Source: Elgaria multicarinata webbii
Lineage: Eukaryota > Chordata > Lepidosauria > Squamata > Anguidae
Direction: 5' to 3'
DNA: 64,000 nt
NCBI RefSeq assembly: GCF_023053635.1
Contig: NC_086185.1
Location: 6,233,001 to 6,297,000 of the forward strand
This document shows positions 27,603-40,800 of this stretch, in pieces. The position numbers and the translations under genes were made by a program. The notes beneath the pieces were generated by a model. It was not told where the DNA came from, did not search any database, and saw only the letters and a list, made by a program, of their open reading frames with translations. Numbering within the stretch: the stretch's first letter is position 1; the number at the start of each line of letters is the position of its first letter.

Positions 27603-30600
27603 AACCTTTGAAACTTTTGGACCAAATCAGTTTTTACCTCCAACAAATGGAATGTGGAAATTCTATCTTCACTCCCAGAGGACTACTGAAACGTTGTTTT
27701 TACCTTTTTTTTTATTGTTGCTTGTTAAGTTCCCCTCCATTACTGATGTTTTTTGTGAGGAAAAAGTAAACATGTTTTAATTTCATTTCAAAATTGTTAA
27801 TATTTCTCTCAGAAAGCAGATGTTAATGTATGACATTTGAGCCTGTGTACTAGTGTTGTAACCTTTCGAAGTAAACGTTAACCCTAAAATGCCATACTTC
27901 TCACCTCATCAATGAGACAAGCAAACCTAAGGCTTCCCTTACAACGTGCAGCCATCTAAAATGGCCATGGATTGTTCTACACATGCAAACGTGCCTTCTT
28001 TCTAGGCAAACCATATTAGCTATTGGAGGGTGGTGGGGGTGTGTGCCAAACTAAAGTGTAAAGTGTCCTCTCAAATGCTGAAATGCACACAATGCTTCCA
28101 AATACGAAATTTCTTCCGTCTTGTGTAAAAGTCAGGATACCATTCAGTCATTAAATCAAAACAACAAATGGCTAATGCTGAATGTACATAGTGCCTTTCT
28201 ACGTATTTCATTGGGGAATTTGCAAGAACCTCACCCCCCAAATAACATTAACCTGTAGCAAGCACGCTACAGCGTTCCGTAAGTAAGAGGTTTGGCCAGT
28301 TCCATCAAAGAAGCTGCAAAGCGATACTTGCTCTTACTGTTTCAAATTTTTGCAATCCTGTAGTGTCTCATTTTTAAAGGAACATCTTTGACTCCAAAGG
28401 CAAAATGGAGAAAATAAGATAAGCAAAGAAGTCTTTCTCTCCAACTTCTGAAAGGCTTATAAACAAGTGAAACTTTCAGCATTCCACAACAGATTTAAAG
28501 CATCAAATGCCTGTGAAACAGCAAAGATGGTAAGCAAAGCAAACTAGTTTTTCAGTCTAAGTCAAACATGAAACCAAAACTGTCGTCTTTAGTACGGTAG
28601 GACATCATGGCAATGGAAGTTCTTTCTAGATTTTAAAGAAAGCAGCACCCAATGGAAAAACTGTGCTGGATAGCCTTATGCGAAGCCTTCCAAATTCAAC
28701 ATAACCTTATCTTGGATGAAAGTATGTATGGCTCAAAACTTTTGAAAATGACATTAAGAATGCAGCTCCTTGTAGACATTCCCTTAAAGGGCTGGGAGGG
28801 GATGCTTTTTGCCCAATATGTTTCAATGAAGATACTTAAAAAAAAACACACACACAAGAAAACAGGCTATATTTTAAGAAATTAAAACTGTAACACAATC
28901 AGAAATTGGCTTAAATTGCCAAAATCTATACCAGCTTGGGGAATGCCAAACAAGCCGTTATTACATTCTGATGTTTAGTTGGATGCCTGACTTTTCTTCC
29001 TTATACTGTAGTCTTGTGTGGGGAGTTCTGATACAAATGGCAGAACCTGTGGCAAGTTGTCATGACCCAGGTGCAGCCGGGAAGTTCAAAAGATGCTCTT
29101 GAAATGTAGTAAGACTTGAAGACCTCCAACTAAAGTTCTGCTATAATCCTCAAAACATATTTTGCCAGTCAAGTTATGGATTTACCATGAAAAGCGCCAT
29201 TGGAAAGGAAATAAGAATCCATAAGCCATGCGACTTGTCACTAAGCCATTCCAGTTCATTCCAATCCAGTGAACCTTCCACCTCTCAAACTAAAAAGTTA
29301 GATCTTGAAGCTGATTAATCGGCGAACCCGGGTGTATTTGGTGTGCTTCTGGGGATGGTCATGGGCTTGGGCACTTTGTACTAGCATAATTTTCATACAT
29401 ACTTTAATTGTTGCAGGCTGACCACTGCCTTTAAGATGAAGTAACCTGGGGCACCTTACGTGCATGCATTGGTAGTGGATGACACAGATGTTGGCTGCAA
29501 AAGTAAAAACAGGTAAGCCCTAAATCAGTGCAATTTTACCAACACTGCAAACTGCTTAACTTAATCTAAGTTGAAATTGGACTAATATATAACACACAAC
29601 TTTAAAGAATCGCTGGCATCTTAAGAGGTATACCTGAGCTCTTGCACAACTGATGTTTCAGTGGACAGAATTTGGATCAGCTGATAACCACCCCAGTTTG
29701 AAGACTTACCTTCTGCATATCTGCCTCTGTTGAGTAAGAGAGGATAAATATCTGATTACTATTATTAGGACAGGAGCTTATATATGTATTCACATCCAGT
29801 ATGTTTGAAATGCAAAGCTCCATTCTAATAACACAAGAAAATAGAACATACCCCAATTAATTTTAGAAACTTAATACGCAGATGCTGTTAGTGTGTCTTC
29901 AGTTAAAATAATGACTGGGTTCAATATCAGTTATGATTTGGGGATCTTTTATTTATTTCTATTGAGGTTGTGGCTGATCTTTAAATGAGAGTTTCTTGTG
30001 ACTTTGGGGTGTCATTCTTAAAATGCTTCCTTAGACTGATTAGAAGCTGTGTGGTGATGCAAAGAGAGTTAAACTTGCTCTCAGAGTTCACCGATGCAGC
30101 TGATGTTGCATTGAGACCTGAGTACCCTTAATGGTGGCAAGCGTAACGCTCTTAATTTAAATCTCTGCTTAAAGCTTCTGAAAAATATATTGGTTAGCAT
30201 TACAGAAATAGAATTGTATCAAGTCAATTCTATCCTTTTAAGGTAAGCATGCCCACTTCTGACTAACACCACACTTTCAGAAATCATTCAAGGGCAGAAG
30301 TTGTATAGCATACTATTTAAATGTTCTAGGTTTTTTGAGTTTGTATCAACATCACAGCAAATCCACTCCTGATTTCATGTTCCTGAGCAGAGCAGAGCTT
30401 TCTAATTCCCTGCTTTTGACACACTTACTCTTTCTTGAAACCTATGCATAACCCTTTTTTATGATGAATGGTGTATCTGATGAAAAAACCCGACATTCCT
30501 ATGTATGTAATGTTTGTTTTATTTTTCGTGATTTATTTTCTGTTCTATTTTTGTTAAATTCACAATAAAAGGGAAAAATATTATTTATATTCTAGGTACA

Positions 30601-31545
30601 GGGTTAATTGTGGCTGACATTTGAAGAGTGGATGCCTGTAGAGAATGCAGCTGCTGAGCAGGCTTAAAATACGACTACAATGTTTAATGAAGACATTTCG
30701 GAGGGAAGTCGTATCTTAAATGCCATTGTCAGTCTTGGCTATGGGCACTGGATGTTCACAAGACAAATGCCACAACAGTTGGATGGAAATTATCTCTGTC
30801 TTCTTACAAATGCTTTTCTAATAATCCTGCAGATATGTACCATAAGCTGTAGCATGTAACTTGCTACTTACTGGCAGCAAAGAATCCACATTTGGGTCTC
30901 TCTGAATTAGACATACAGAAGAGACGGTTAACCCAACTCAGGGTACTTCATGAAACCATGACAGCCATGTTCTGGACCACATAGATTTAGGAGGAGAATT
31001 TTTTAAAGTCTGGCTGACTAAGGTTTTGGACTAGAAAGCAAAAAAGATAACCTAAGAGATTTTCCAGAGCATTTCCAAGAGGCTAGGTTAAATCTTGGTA
31101 TTTGGAGTGGCATTTGGCCAGGATGTAAAGAGGGTTTTGATCTGATTTTTGAGTAAGGAATACATCTGGAAACTACAAATTCATGGTGGTATCATGAATT
31201 AAGGTAGACTGAATACAATTTGAATAAAATTACCTAAGTTTGAGAAATTTCTTACATAGGTTTAAGAAATTGGTTTGGAAATACCATTAAACATTTTTAA
31301 GCTAGATCTTTTAAGAAATAATGATGCAAACTAGGTGGGGTTATCCATTCCCTTTTCCAAGGAGTTCTGTGACACTACTCTGGAAGTGGGCTAGTGCCAC
31401 AAACAGAAGCAGTAGTTTCCCCGTTCAAATGGGCAGGAACGTGTGTTTCAACCAGAAAAAAACTCCCCAAACCCCCAATGGTGGCAGATTCTTGAAAGGT
31501 GCAAGAAGCCAAGATTGTTGTATTCTATCCATTGTGAAAATAAAG
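27603..31545 (+). other. RBMX: RBMX 3'UTR and downstream repeat-free block
   Basis: I see no LINE, SINE, MITE or microsatellite from the RBMX stop codon to about 32030, in contrast with the rest of the window. AATAAA signals occur at 30564-30569 and 31539-31544, and another near 31617. A long 3'UTR or alternative terminal exons is likely, but the cleavage site used cannot be chosen from sequence alone. No long reading frame is convincing here. Confidence 0.5.
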
Positions 31546-32523
31546 TGTTAACTTCTTCTTGGACTCTTTTCCTTATTTCAATTTTTTTTGTCCTTAAACA
31601 AGGATTCCAGTTTCAAAAATAAAGCACAGCGGAACAGAGGGCGAACTCTGGTCAATAGATCTTCAAAATAACTTCTCCTGTTGGCTTTTTGTAGTTTCCA
31701 TCCTATCTTAACTTGAATGTTGAAATGCCTTTCTGCCATGGGGGAAATTCCTAAATACGATGTCTTGGCTTATATATTTTCACATTCTTCTGTGGCAAGA
31801 TGGTAACACCTTTGCAAATAAGAACTTCATTGTTAACTTGCTGGATCGCAAGAGCATTCTAGCCAAATTCCTTCGCCATGCTGGCTCAGGTGAGAGGCCT
31901 TGGGCAGCTCACATCTGAAAGCAGTCCTCATGACAGATGCATACAGGATGGACGAAGGAACTGGTGGAGGAATGAGGGGAAAGGTGTGGTGGCTCACATG
32001 ATCTTAAAAGGCCCAGGATTGTATCCCTGGATTGCAATCAGATAACCTGCCTCCACCCATACTACTTCTACTTCTTTAAAACATTTGTACCCCACTCTAT
32101 ATCACTAGGATCTCAGGGTGGCGTGCTTCTGTCAACATGCACTGCAGTACATATGCAATGGGTTGATCATCCTGGGTGATCCTAGCAATTTGTTCCTCCA
32201 AAGTGGTATAAGTATATTGTTAAAAAACCACCATTTGCTGTTTGGGCTAACTCATTAGAAATTCAAGCTTACCCCACGTGAAAAATAGCCCTCACTGCAT
32301 TGCCAAAACTGACCTCTTTCTTTTAGAAGAACCTGGCCTTAATGGGAATGTTTTAAGCAGGTATTCCATTTACAGAATAACTTGCATTGAGGGTTGTGGG
32401 GGGGAGCAGACAAGATTTTTGGGGAGAGGGTTTGCATACATCACACAGCAAGCTTCCCTGAGCTTGGTCCCCTTTTATACAGAATATTGAATAATTCTAA
32501 CCAATGTTCGCAATATTGTTAAC

Positions 32524-32745
32524 GTATCTATTTATTTATTACAGTTCTATACCTCCCAATAGCCGGAGCTCTCTGGGCAGTTCACAAAAATTAAAACCAA
32601 AGTATAAAACAACAGTATAAAACCATAATATAAAATACAATATAGAAGCTCAACCAGATAAAAACAACAGCAATGCAAAATTACAAATTTAAAACACCAA
32701 GTTAAAATTTATAGACTTAAAATGCTGGGAGAATAAAAAGGTCTG
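32524..32745 (-). mobile_element. L2-like LINE 3' tail
   Basis: TATACCTCCCAATAGCCGGA and GCTCTCTGGGCAGTTCACAA, then an A-rich 3'UTR shared with 36713-36970. Confidence 0.8.
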
Positions 32746-32904
32746 CACCAAGGAGCCCAAGGTTGTGTACATAATTCTTCTCAATCGTTTTATCCTCGTA
32801 ACAACCTTGTGAGGCTAAGAATCACTGGCCCAAAGTCAGCCAGAGAGCCAAGCACAGACTAGAACCTGTGTCTCCTGGGTTCCAGTCGATCAATAGCCAG
32901 AACA

Positions 32905-33130
32905 CAGAGCCAGTGTGGTGTAGTGGCTAAAGTGTTGGACTGGGAGTGGAGATCTGAGTTCTGGTCCTCACTCAGCCATGGAAGCCCACTGGGTGATTCT
33001 GGGCCAGTCACAGACTCTCAGCCCAACCTACCTCACAGGGTGGTGGTTGTGAGGATAAAATGGAGAAGAGGAGGATTATATAAACCTCCTTGGAGGAATA
33101 AAGTTGGGATATAAACAAGATTAAAAAACA
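32905..33130 (+). mobile_element. tRNA-derived SINE, Sauria-SINE-like
   Basis: Polymerase III A-box-like GTGGTGTAGTGGCTAAAG and a B-box region at GAGTTCTGGTCC, then the body CACTCAGCCATGGAAGCCCA and tail GTTGGGATATAAACAAG. Full-length or nearly so. Confidence 0.75.
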
Positions 33131-34886
33131 CCATGCTGGCTCAGCAATGACTATAATACCAAGTTTCAGAAAGCTACTGCAGCAGTGGACTGTATAGTCC
33201 ATGAAAACTAATGCCAGAATATACTTGTTCATCTTCAAGGTGCCACATGGCTCTGTTTTTAAATGATTTACTACTTAGTTGTGGCATATGTTGTGAACCT
33301 CACTTCAGCTGCCTAAGAGTCCTGTACTTCAAGCAATCTGCCTAGTCACCAGTAGGTGGGGACCTTGGCCAAGGCTAGGCAACCAGACCTTTGACAATTG
33401 TGGAGTTAAAAGATCTGTCGGCTTTTATCAGCCACAGATAAGCTTTGAAAGGGGGACCAGCTTACTTGACGCATTCAATAAAGGGGCTAAAGATCAAAAG
33501 GAAAAGGCGGAGGAGCTGATGCTGTTGTGTAAAATAGCCATAAATGACCTTTGTTCTCCTGCGTTACAAAATTGGGAGGTATTTCTATGCTTGGGAAATA
33601 TTTTACTGGTTGATTTTCTGATGGATGCCCTAAAAAGCAGGCGAGTTGCACCAAGAAAGAAGATAATGGTAGCAACCATAGCTAAATAAGGGTTTCTCAA
33701 ACTCCACAATAGTTTAAAAAAACCATTTCTTAAATTTGTATCCTGCCTTTTTTTTTTTTTATCGAGGAGTGCTCAAAATAGCTTCCTCAAAAATAAGCCT
33801 TTATTAACCACATTCATCGGTTCTTCCTCTCCACCCCTTAAACGGCTTAGGTTCAAGAGATTTTTTTTTTACATCATGTATGATTGCAGCAAAATGTATG
33901 TAGGGTTTACACACGAAACACTTGGGCAGTTCCACAGCTCGTGCAAAGGGTTTGCCATTAAGTACAGTCAACAGGAAGCTTTAACCAAAGCTAGCAGGAA
34001 CTGCTTGCATTTCACCTTGCACTCTTAGGCATGCACACAAAGTACATGTACACTTTAAAGGATGCAATGTGTAAAGTGAGCCTCGGTCTGGGTCTTTTAT
34101 GAGCAGGTGCCTTGCTAACATTTGTCTATAATAGAATGGATGCCGTCTTCTATATCACAGTTAATGCTTCTTTAAATAGGACCTCTAACGTGGTCTATAC
34201 ATTAAGCAAAATGGGATGATAGCGACAGACTCCTGAAACAGACTCAACCACGTCACTTTAGACTGCATGTAGCGGATCACAGTTTTGAATTCTTTCCTGC
34301 ATTTAAAACATAACTCTGGAAGTAGAAAGATTGTTCAATGAAAATCAGGCTAGGCTACAGATGTTATTCCTGGTGTCTGTCCATCTCCCCCCCCCACACA
34401 CACACACACACTTTTTAAAATTTATTTTTTACACAGAGAAGTATTCAGACCTGGCATTCCCACCTAGTCCCCCCTACCATCTCATTTCGTTGCAAATGTA
34501 GTCCAGGTCCATCTCTTATATTGGGAGGAGCGTGTTGTTAAAAGAGATACAGAATATCTCTGTTTATTTCAAAACATCCAGCACAAAAGTTCTTCCCCTT
34601 CGTACTTCGGAAGACATAATCACCAGAGACCAGAAGCTGTGAATGCAAATGCACCGAAACCCGTTCCTCCAGTCAGAGCAAAGTCAGTTTCTGGTGATTT
34701 ATTGTTTTTTAAAAAAAGAATTCATCCGGTTTGTGGCTTTTAAGTGCAGGGCAGTAAGTAACCTCTAGAGCTGTTCTTCTCGCTCACCCACCCCAGAAGA
34801 AGCAGGAAGATGAACTTACGGATGTGGGTTAGGCCTTGTCATTGCACATAAGATCAGGGAAGCTAAAGACAGAAAATCTACCAACC

Positions 34887-37800
34887 ATGAATCCAGAAGA
34901 GCGAATCGTAACCTGGCTGATTTCACTGGGGGCCTTAAATTCTCCCAAAATGAAGATTGGCGACCCTGTCCAATTTCTCAAAACATCTCTGAAAGATGGG
35001 GTCGTGCTGTGTAAACTCGTTCTCCGGCTTTTCCCAGGATCAATAGATAAGGTAAGGCTGCAAAGGTACGTTCACCTGCTCATCACCACAAGTCTTCCTT
35101 GCAGGCTCTGTAGAAGTGAACAGAAGATATTTCTGCTCCAGTAGTTCGGCGAAGAACACACGCCACGATAGGGAGGGGCCACAGATCAGTGGCAGAACAT
35201 ATACTTTACTTGTGGAAGGTCCCAGGTCCAATCCCCTACGTTGCCGGGTAAAGTTAGCAGGGCTATGAAAGCCACCTCTCTGCCCAAGACCCTGAAGAGC
35301 TGCTGCCAGACCAAATGGACAAAATAGTTTGACCTGATGGGGTGCTACCACTGAAAAGGCCCTCTCTTGTACCTGGCTGTCTCGCCTCATTTGGCAGGCG
35401 GGAGGGGAGAGCTACTGACAATCACCTTAGGTCCAAGTAAGTATACACACGGCCGGAGACGCTCCTTTGGGTAATCTGCCCCCAAACCCTTTAAACTTTA
35501 GCAGCAGCACTTTGAATTGGGATTGGAAACAGACTGGCAGCCAATGCAGATGGCAAAGTACTGGCTTAATATGATCCTATCTGCCACTCCTAATTAATAG
35601 TCTGGCTGCTCTGTTTTGGACTGAGAGACAGTGTGGTGTAGTGGTCAGAGTGGTGGACAGGGACTTAGGAAACCTGGGTTCTAGTCCCTACTCAGCCATG
35701 AAGCTCACTGGGTGACGTTGGGCCCGTTACTGACTCTCAGCCCTAACCTACCTCACAAGGTTGTTGTGAAGATAAAATAGAGAGGTATGTAAACTACCTT
35801 GGGCTGCTTGCAGGCAAAAGGGCAGAACATAAATATAATAAGTAAAGAAATAAACTGAAGTTCTTGGTCCATTTTTCAAAAACGCTCCCATAAAACACAT
35901 TGCAGTTCTCAAAAATTTGTTATTTATTTGTTTGTTTATTACATTTTTATACCGCCCAATAGCCAAAGCTCTCTGGGTGGTTCACAAATAAGTCAAGGCA
36001 AGGTCTTTCAGCTGCTGTAGTGGAAGAAAATTCAGAGTTCCCAGAAAGAAAGAACAAAACTAGAAGAGCATCCCACAGAGTTTAAGGATTGCTGGCATGC
36101 CATGTTGTAATTTGGGGAAAAGTAGGGGGTGCTGGCCCAGGGGCCAGATCTTCAAATACTTAAAAGGTTGTCACACAGAGGAGGGCCAGGATCTCTTCTC
36201 GATCCTCCCAGAGTGCAGGACACGGAATAACGGGCTCAAGTTGCAGGAAGCCAGATTCCAGCTGGACATCAGGAAAAACTTCCTCAATGTTAGAGCAGTA
36301 TGACAATGGAACCAGTTACCACCGAGGTTGTGGGCTCTCCCACACTAGAGGCCTTCAAAAGGCAGCTGGACAACCATCTGTCAGGGATGCTTTAGGGTGG
36401 ATTCCTGCATTGAGCAGGGGGTTGGACTCCATGGCCTTGTAGGCCCCTCTAACTCTGATATTCTATGATCTCGCCTGTCTGGGGCCCCCAATCCAATCTG
36501 GGGGTAGTTTACATAATCTCTGCGGTTCCCCAGAAAACCACGCCCACCCCTCTATCCCTAGCCCACCCACTTTTTCCTCCGTCCACTGATTATTGGATAG
36601 TTTCCTGCCTTTTGTGGCATTTCCCCACCTCCACCCCTGATTCTAAAAGATTGGAATGCCTCTCTGAAGTCTTAATTAGTGGCAGCAAGACCTGAAGCTA
36701 AAACGAGTGGCTTTTATTTATTTATTTTATTTTATTTTATTACATTTTTATACCGCCCAAAAGATGAAGCTCTCTGGGCGGTTCACAAAAATTAAAACCA
36801 CAATAAAACAACCAACAGGTTAAAAGCACAATTACAAAATACAGTATAAAAAGCACAACCAGGATAAAACCACACAGCAGAAATTGATATAAGATTAAAA
36901 TACAGAGTTAGAACAATAAAATTTAAATTTAAGTTAAAATTAAGTGTTAAAATACTGAGAGAATAAAAATTTCTGGACACCTGCCTATGGGACCCCTATT
37001 TCTGGACCCCTGCCTATGGCTCCGCCCACCACTGGAACTCAGATCCCCAGATTTTCTCCAAATCAGAATTTGGCCCTTGGGTAGCATAGGTACGGGACCC
37101 CCTGGCATGTAGTATGGCAGAGTGAGCTTTTGAGTTTTAGGAATGGAGAGCATCCCCTACCCAATGGAAGGGAACCTGTGGATCTATGGGGCACAGGCCA
37201 AATCAGACATAGTTGCAAAACACAAAAAGACTAAAAGGAACCAGTTTGACAAGAAAGAGGAAATAGTAATGAAATAAATGACAGTTAGTGCGATGTAAAG
37301 TCAATAACTCCGCCACCCCCACCACCCCAGGCCTTCCAACTTACTTCCTACTCTCAAAAAAATAAAAAAGGGAAGTTATAACTGCAGAAATACTCGGATT
37401 GGCTACATGTAAACTGTAACAACAGCTCATATACTTGAGCCTGCTCCAAAAAAAAAAAGGGATATGAAGGTTTGTGGCGGGACTGAAACGTTCAGGGCGG
37501 TATTTTTGTGTGCTGGCTCTTTCTTTCTTTCCTTTTTTTGCCCTGCGTAACAATCTGTTCTTGCTGTAGAAGACAACATTTCAACAGCAGGGCCGTGTGT
37601 GCTCTGCATTTTAACACACACACACCCCCCAAATAATATCCTCAAGTTCTACACCCAGGAGATTGCGATGTGACGCCAAATGCAGCCATATTCTTGAAAT
37701 CTGCGTGGCTTCCTCTTCTTTTGCCTCCTTGGCTCTGAAATACCTGCCGCGTGATTCATGTCATGGACACTGGTTGTGTTAGCCTTTTGAGGGGTGGGGA

Positions 37801-40800
37801 GGCTCTCTGCAAACCACTGTGGGATACATTCCCACCCGCAGCAGCTAAGACCTGGGAAATCTTATTGAGCAACGCATGTGGATTCCGAGATTTCGTCAAA
37901 CGTGTTTTCAAGCACGGCTTTGCAACGGTCAAGGCTGCTGCTCGATGCCTCTAGGCCCCTGCTGGCTGGGGATTATGGGAGTTGTAGTCCATCACAGCCA
38001 AATTGGGAAGGCTGCCCTAGAACCTATGCTTTTTCTGAGCTTGGGCAGAAGTGCAGTGCATCCGCAGCCCTTACGCCCAGCAGCAATTAAGTGCTCATGC
38101 TTTTGTATGCAAGAGGTCACGGGTCCAACTCCCCGGCATCGCCAGGGAATTGGCTACAGCTCTGAAGAGCTGCTGCCAGTCGGTGTCGACAGTGCTGGGC
38201 TAGATGGACCCGACGGTCTGACTCAGAACAAGGCAGTTTCCTTCATTCCTAATGATGATAGGCATGCGCAAGGGGTGTGCCAGGGGTGTCCAGGCACACC
38301 CTAATGTCTCAAGCAATAAGTGCTGAATTGAGGGGGCCATTGAGTAGGGACCCAGACGCAGCAGGAACAATCTTCCGGCTGCCCAGCTGCCACCACCTCT
38401 GATAGCGCACCGTTCCTCCAGGCAGCAGGAGTGAAAAGGAATTGCTCTGCCAGGAGCCACACTTCAAAGAGGCCAGGAGGAGGGGCCCCAAAGGTCAATG
38501 TCACCTCGTAAGGCCCTCCTCTGGCCAGTATCACTACAAAGCCTCACCAATGCTAGCTCTTGAGGAGCATCTCCTCAGCCCCCCCCCCCCCCAATGCAGC
38601 AGCCCTCCCACGGTCAGGCAAGCTGAATGCAGAGTAGGCGTCAGTGTCTACAGTGTTTAATTTTTTTAAAAAATGAATAAAACCAACGGCCTTTAATGAC
38701 TGAGTATTCCATAACTGTTGGCCTTTTAAAAAATAAATAAAATCCCTGGGTGCACACCCTAAGGGAACGTGCTGTGCACGCCTATGCTCACGATCCCCTT
38801 CAAGGACCCTCTTTTACAGAAGCTCAGCTTGGGAGTTCCCCCTTCCTTGTCCCCTTCTGCAGGGCCCTGGCGGTGGCTTGGCTGGGGCTGGCCGGACCTT
38901 CCCAAGCCGTGTCATTATCCTCTGGCATTCGACGCAAAGATGCCGGCCGCGTCACTTTGACGGCTCACTCGTTCCGTTGGCTTCGCTCCTTCTGCCTGGG
39001 TTGACAGCTTGCCTGCCTGCCTGCCTGCCTGCCTGCCTCCCACCCATCACAGCCCACTTTCTTGTGAAAGTCAACCCAGTCCCAAGCTGCCTCGCTCAGC
39101 ATTACACACGCACGGTCTAATATCCGCGCCGGCTTGCTGAGACCAAAACGGGCGCTGCCGGCAGAGCCTCACGAGATGTCCCTTGTTGGGTTTTGATTGT
39201 TTCAGTATTGCCTGGAGCCCAAGACTGAAGCCGAATGCACCAGCAACATCCAGGAGTTCCTGAACGCCTGCGCAGAGCTTGAAGTTGAGGTATGTGTCAG
39301 AACATTAGTTCACCAGCTCAGCGCTGTGTCAACTCTCCCAGGCAGTTTCTCCAGCCTTGAGGCCTGGGATCCTGTAACTCAAGGAGGTTGAACCTCAACG
39401 GGGTCTCGATTCGGCTCTCCAGGGTTCCCCGGGTGGCTACGCTCTTTCACCTCTCCCCTAACCCCTTTTGCCTTTGCCCCCCCTCCAAGCGTGCCTGAAA
39501 TTGAACCCAGCCCTTCCGCGCCCCCGATTTAGCAAATGTCCTTTCATGATTCGTAAATTCCATTTTAGAATGCTCCTTGATAGAAGCAATTCGGAAGATG
39601 GCTTGGGCATGCTCATTATGAAGGTTATTTTTAAGAATAATGTTTGCATAATAAAATCCAACCAGTACTTTAAAAAAAAAAAAAACAGAAGCAAACTTAA
39701 CAGTAAGAAGGCTTTTAAAGATGTAACCATATTTTTGAACTCATGTAAAAAAAACAAAAAAATGAACCTATGCAACTAGTATAGATGGGTTTAGGAAGGA
39801 AATTTACCCTGAGGTCAGTTGGTTGGTGACTCTGAAATGTGTATGTAAGAACAACAAACAAAGATATGCCTTGGATTTGTTTTTTGATTTTTTTAAAATA
39901 TATTATTAGAAACATTTCTTGGCTGTCTTTCAGGGCAAAAGGCCTGTGTTTTTGTCCAGATTTGACAAACTAAGGCGATGACTGGAATAGGAGAGGGTCC
40001 TGGTGTTACAACAGGGCCAGCCCTATCATGTGGCAGAGTGAGGTAGCCACCTCAGGCGGCAGATAATGGGGGGGCAGCAGTCACATGGTGATGTGCAGAG
40101 CCTCTCCTGCACCCTCTAAGCTAGTTTGCTGTCCTGAGGTGTGCTGAGGATACTGTCCCATTGGTTATATGTGGGATGGGACAGGGGTGGGGGACCATTT
40201 TATCCTCCCCCACCCCAGGTAAGCAAAATGTCTTGGCCAGCCCCTGTGTTGCAAACAGATTCTCAGTTTGCGCCCTGGGAATAAATAAACCCTTCTCTCG
40301 AGTCCAGCAACCCAAGGTCCTGAATCACAGGTTTCACTTTTCACCCATGGGTCGTGTGCGCCCCCCTCCCCCTCCCGGTATAGCTTATCTTCAGAAATGC
40401 TGGTTTTACCGGCCTTTCTACTGGGTTTACAGGCATGATAGCTGGGAGAGATTGGAGAGGAAAGGAAGAAAAGAACTGGTGGGGGGAGGTGTCAGTTGTA
40501 GCTACATACGGCAGTTTCCACCAGGTGCCATATATATGTATGTGACCGGGGGGTGGGAGGAAGCAGTTGGTTCTTTGAAGAAGAAGCGGTGTGGAGGAAA
40601 AATGTGCAAACTCTATGCAGCTGTTATTGTAATGAATGTTTCTGAAAATGACTAGATTTCTGCACGCAGGCAGAGGCTGGAGAGGGAAAAACGGAGACAG
40701 ATGTCTGGATTCTATCCGGCTGCCATTAGTGGGTGTTTGGTAGCTTGGGAGACGACATGGAACCCTGAAACTGCCGTTCCGAGCAGCATAAAGCACTTCC

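Larger units (their letters stand above)
31650..34886. other. RBMX-ARHGEF6 intergenic interval
   Basis: It holds an L2-like fragment at about 32040-32130, an L2-like tail (32524-32745), a reversed SINE remnant (about 32770-32895) and a full tRNA-derived SINE (32905-33130). The remainder is apparently unique, AT-rich DNA up to ARHGEF6 exon 1, with a short CA run at 34397-34411. No gene was recognised. The ARHGEF6 start site should lie in the last few hundred bases, but no TATA box or CpG island marks it. Confidence 0.6.
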
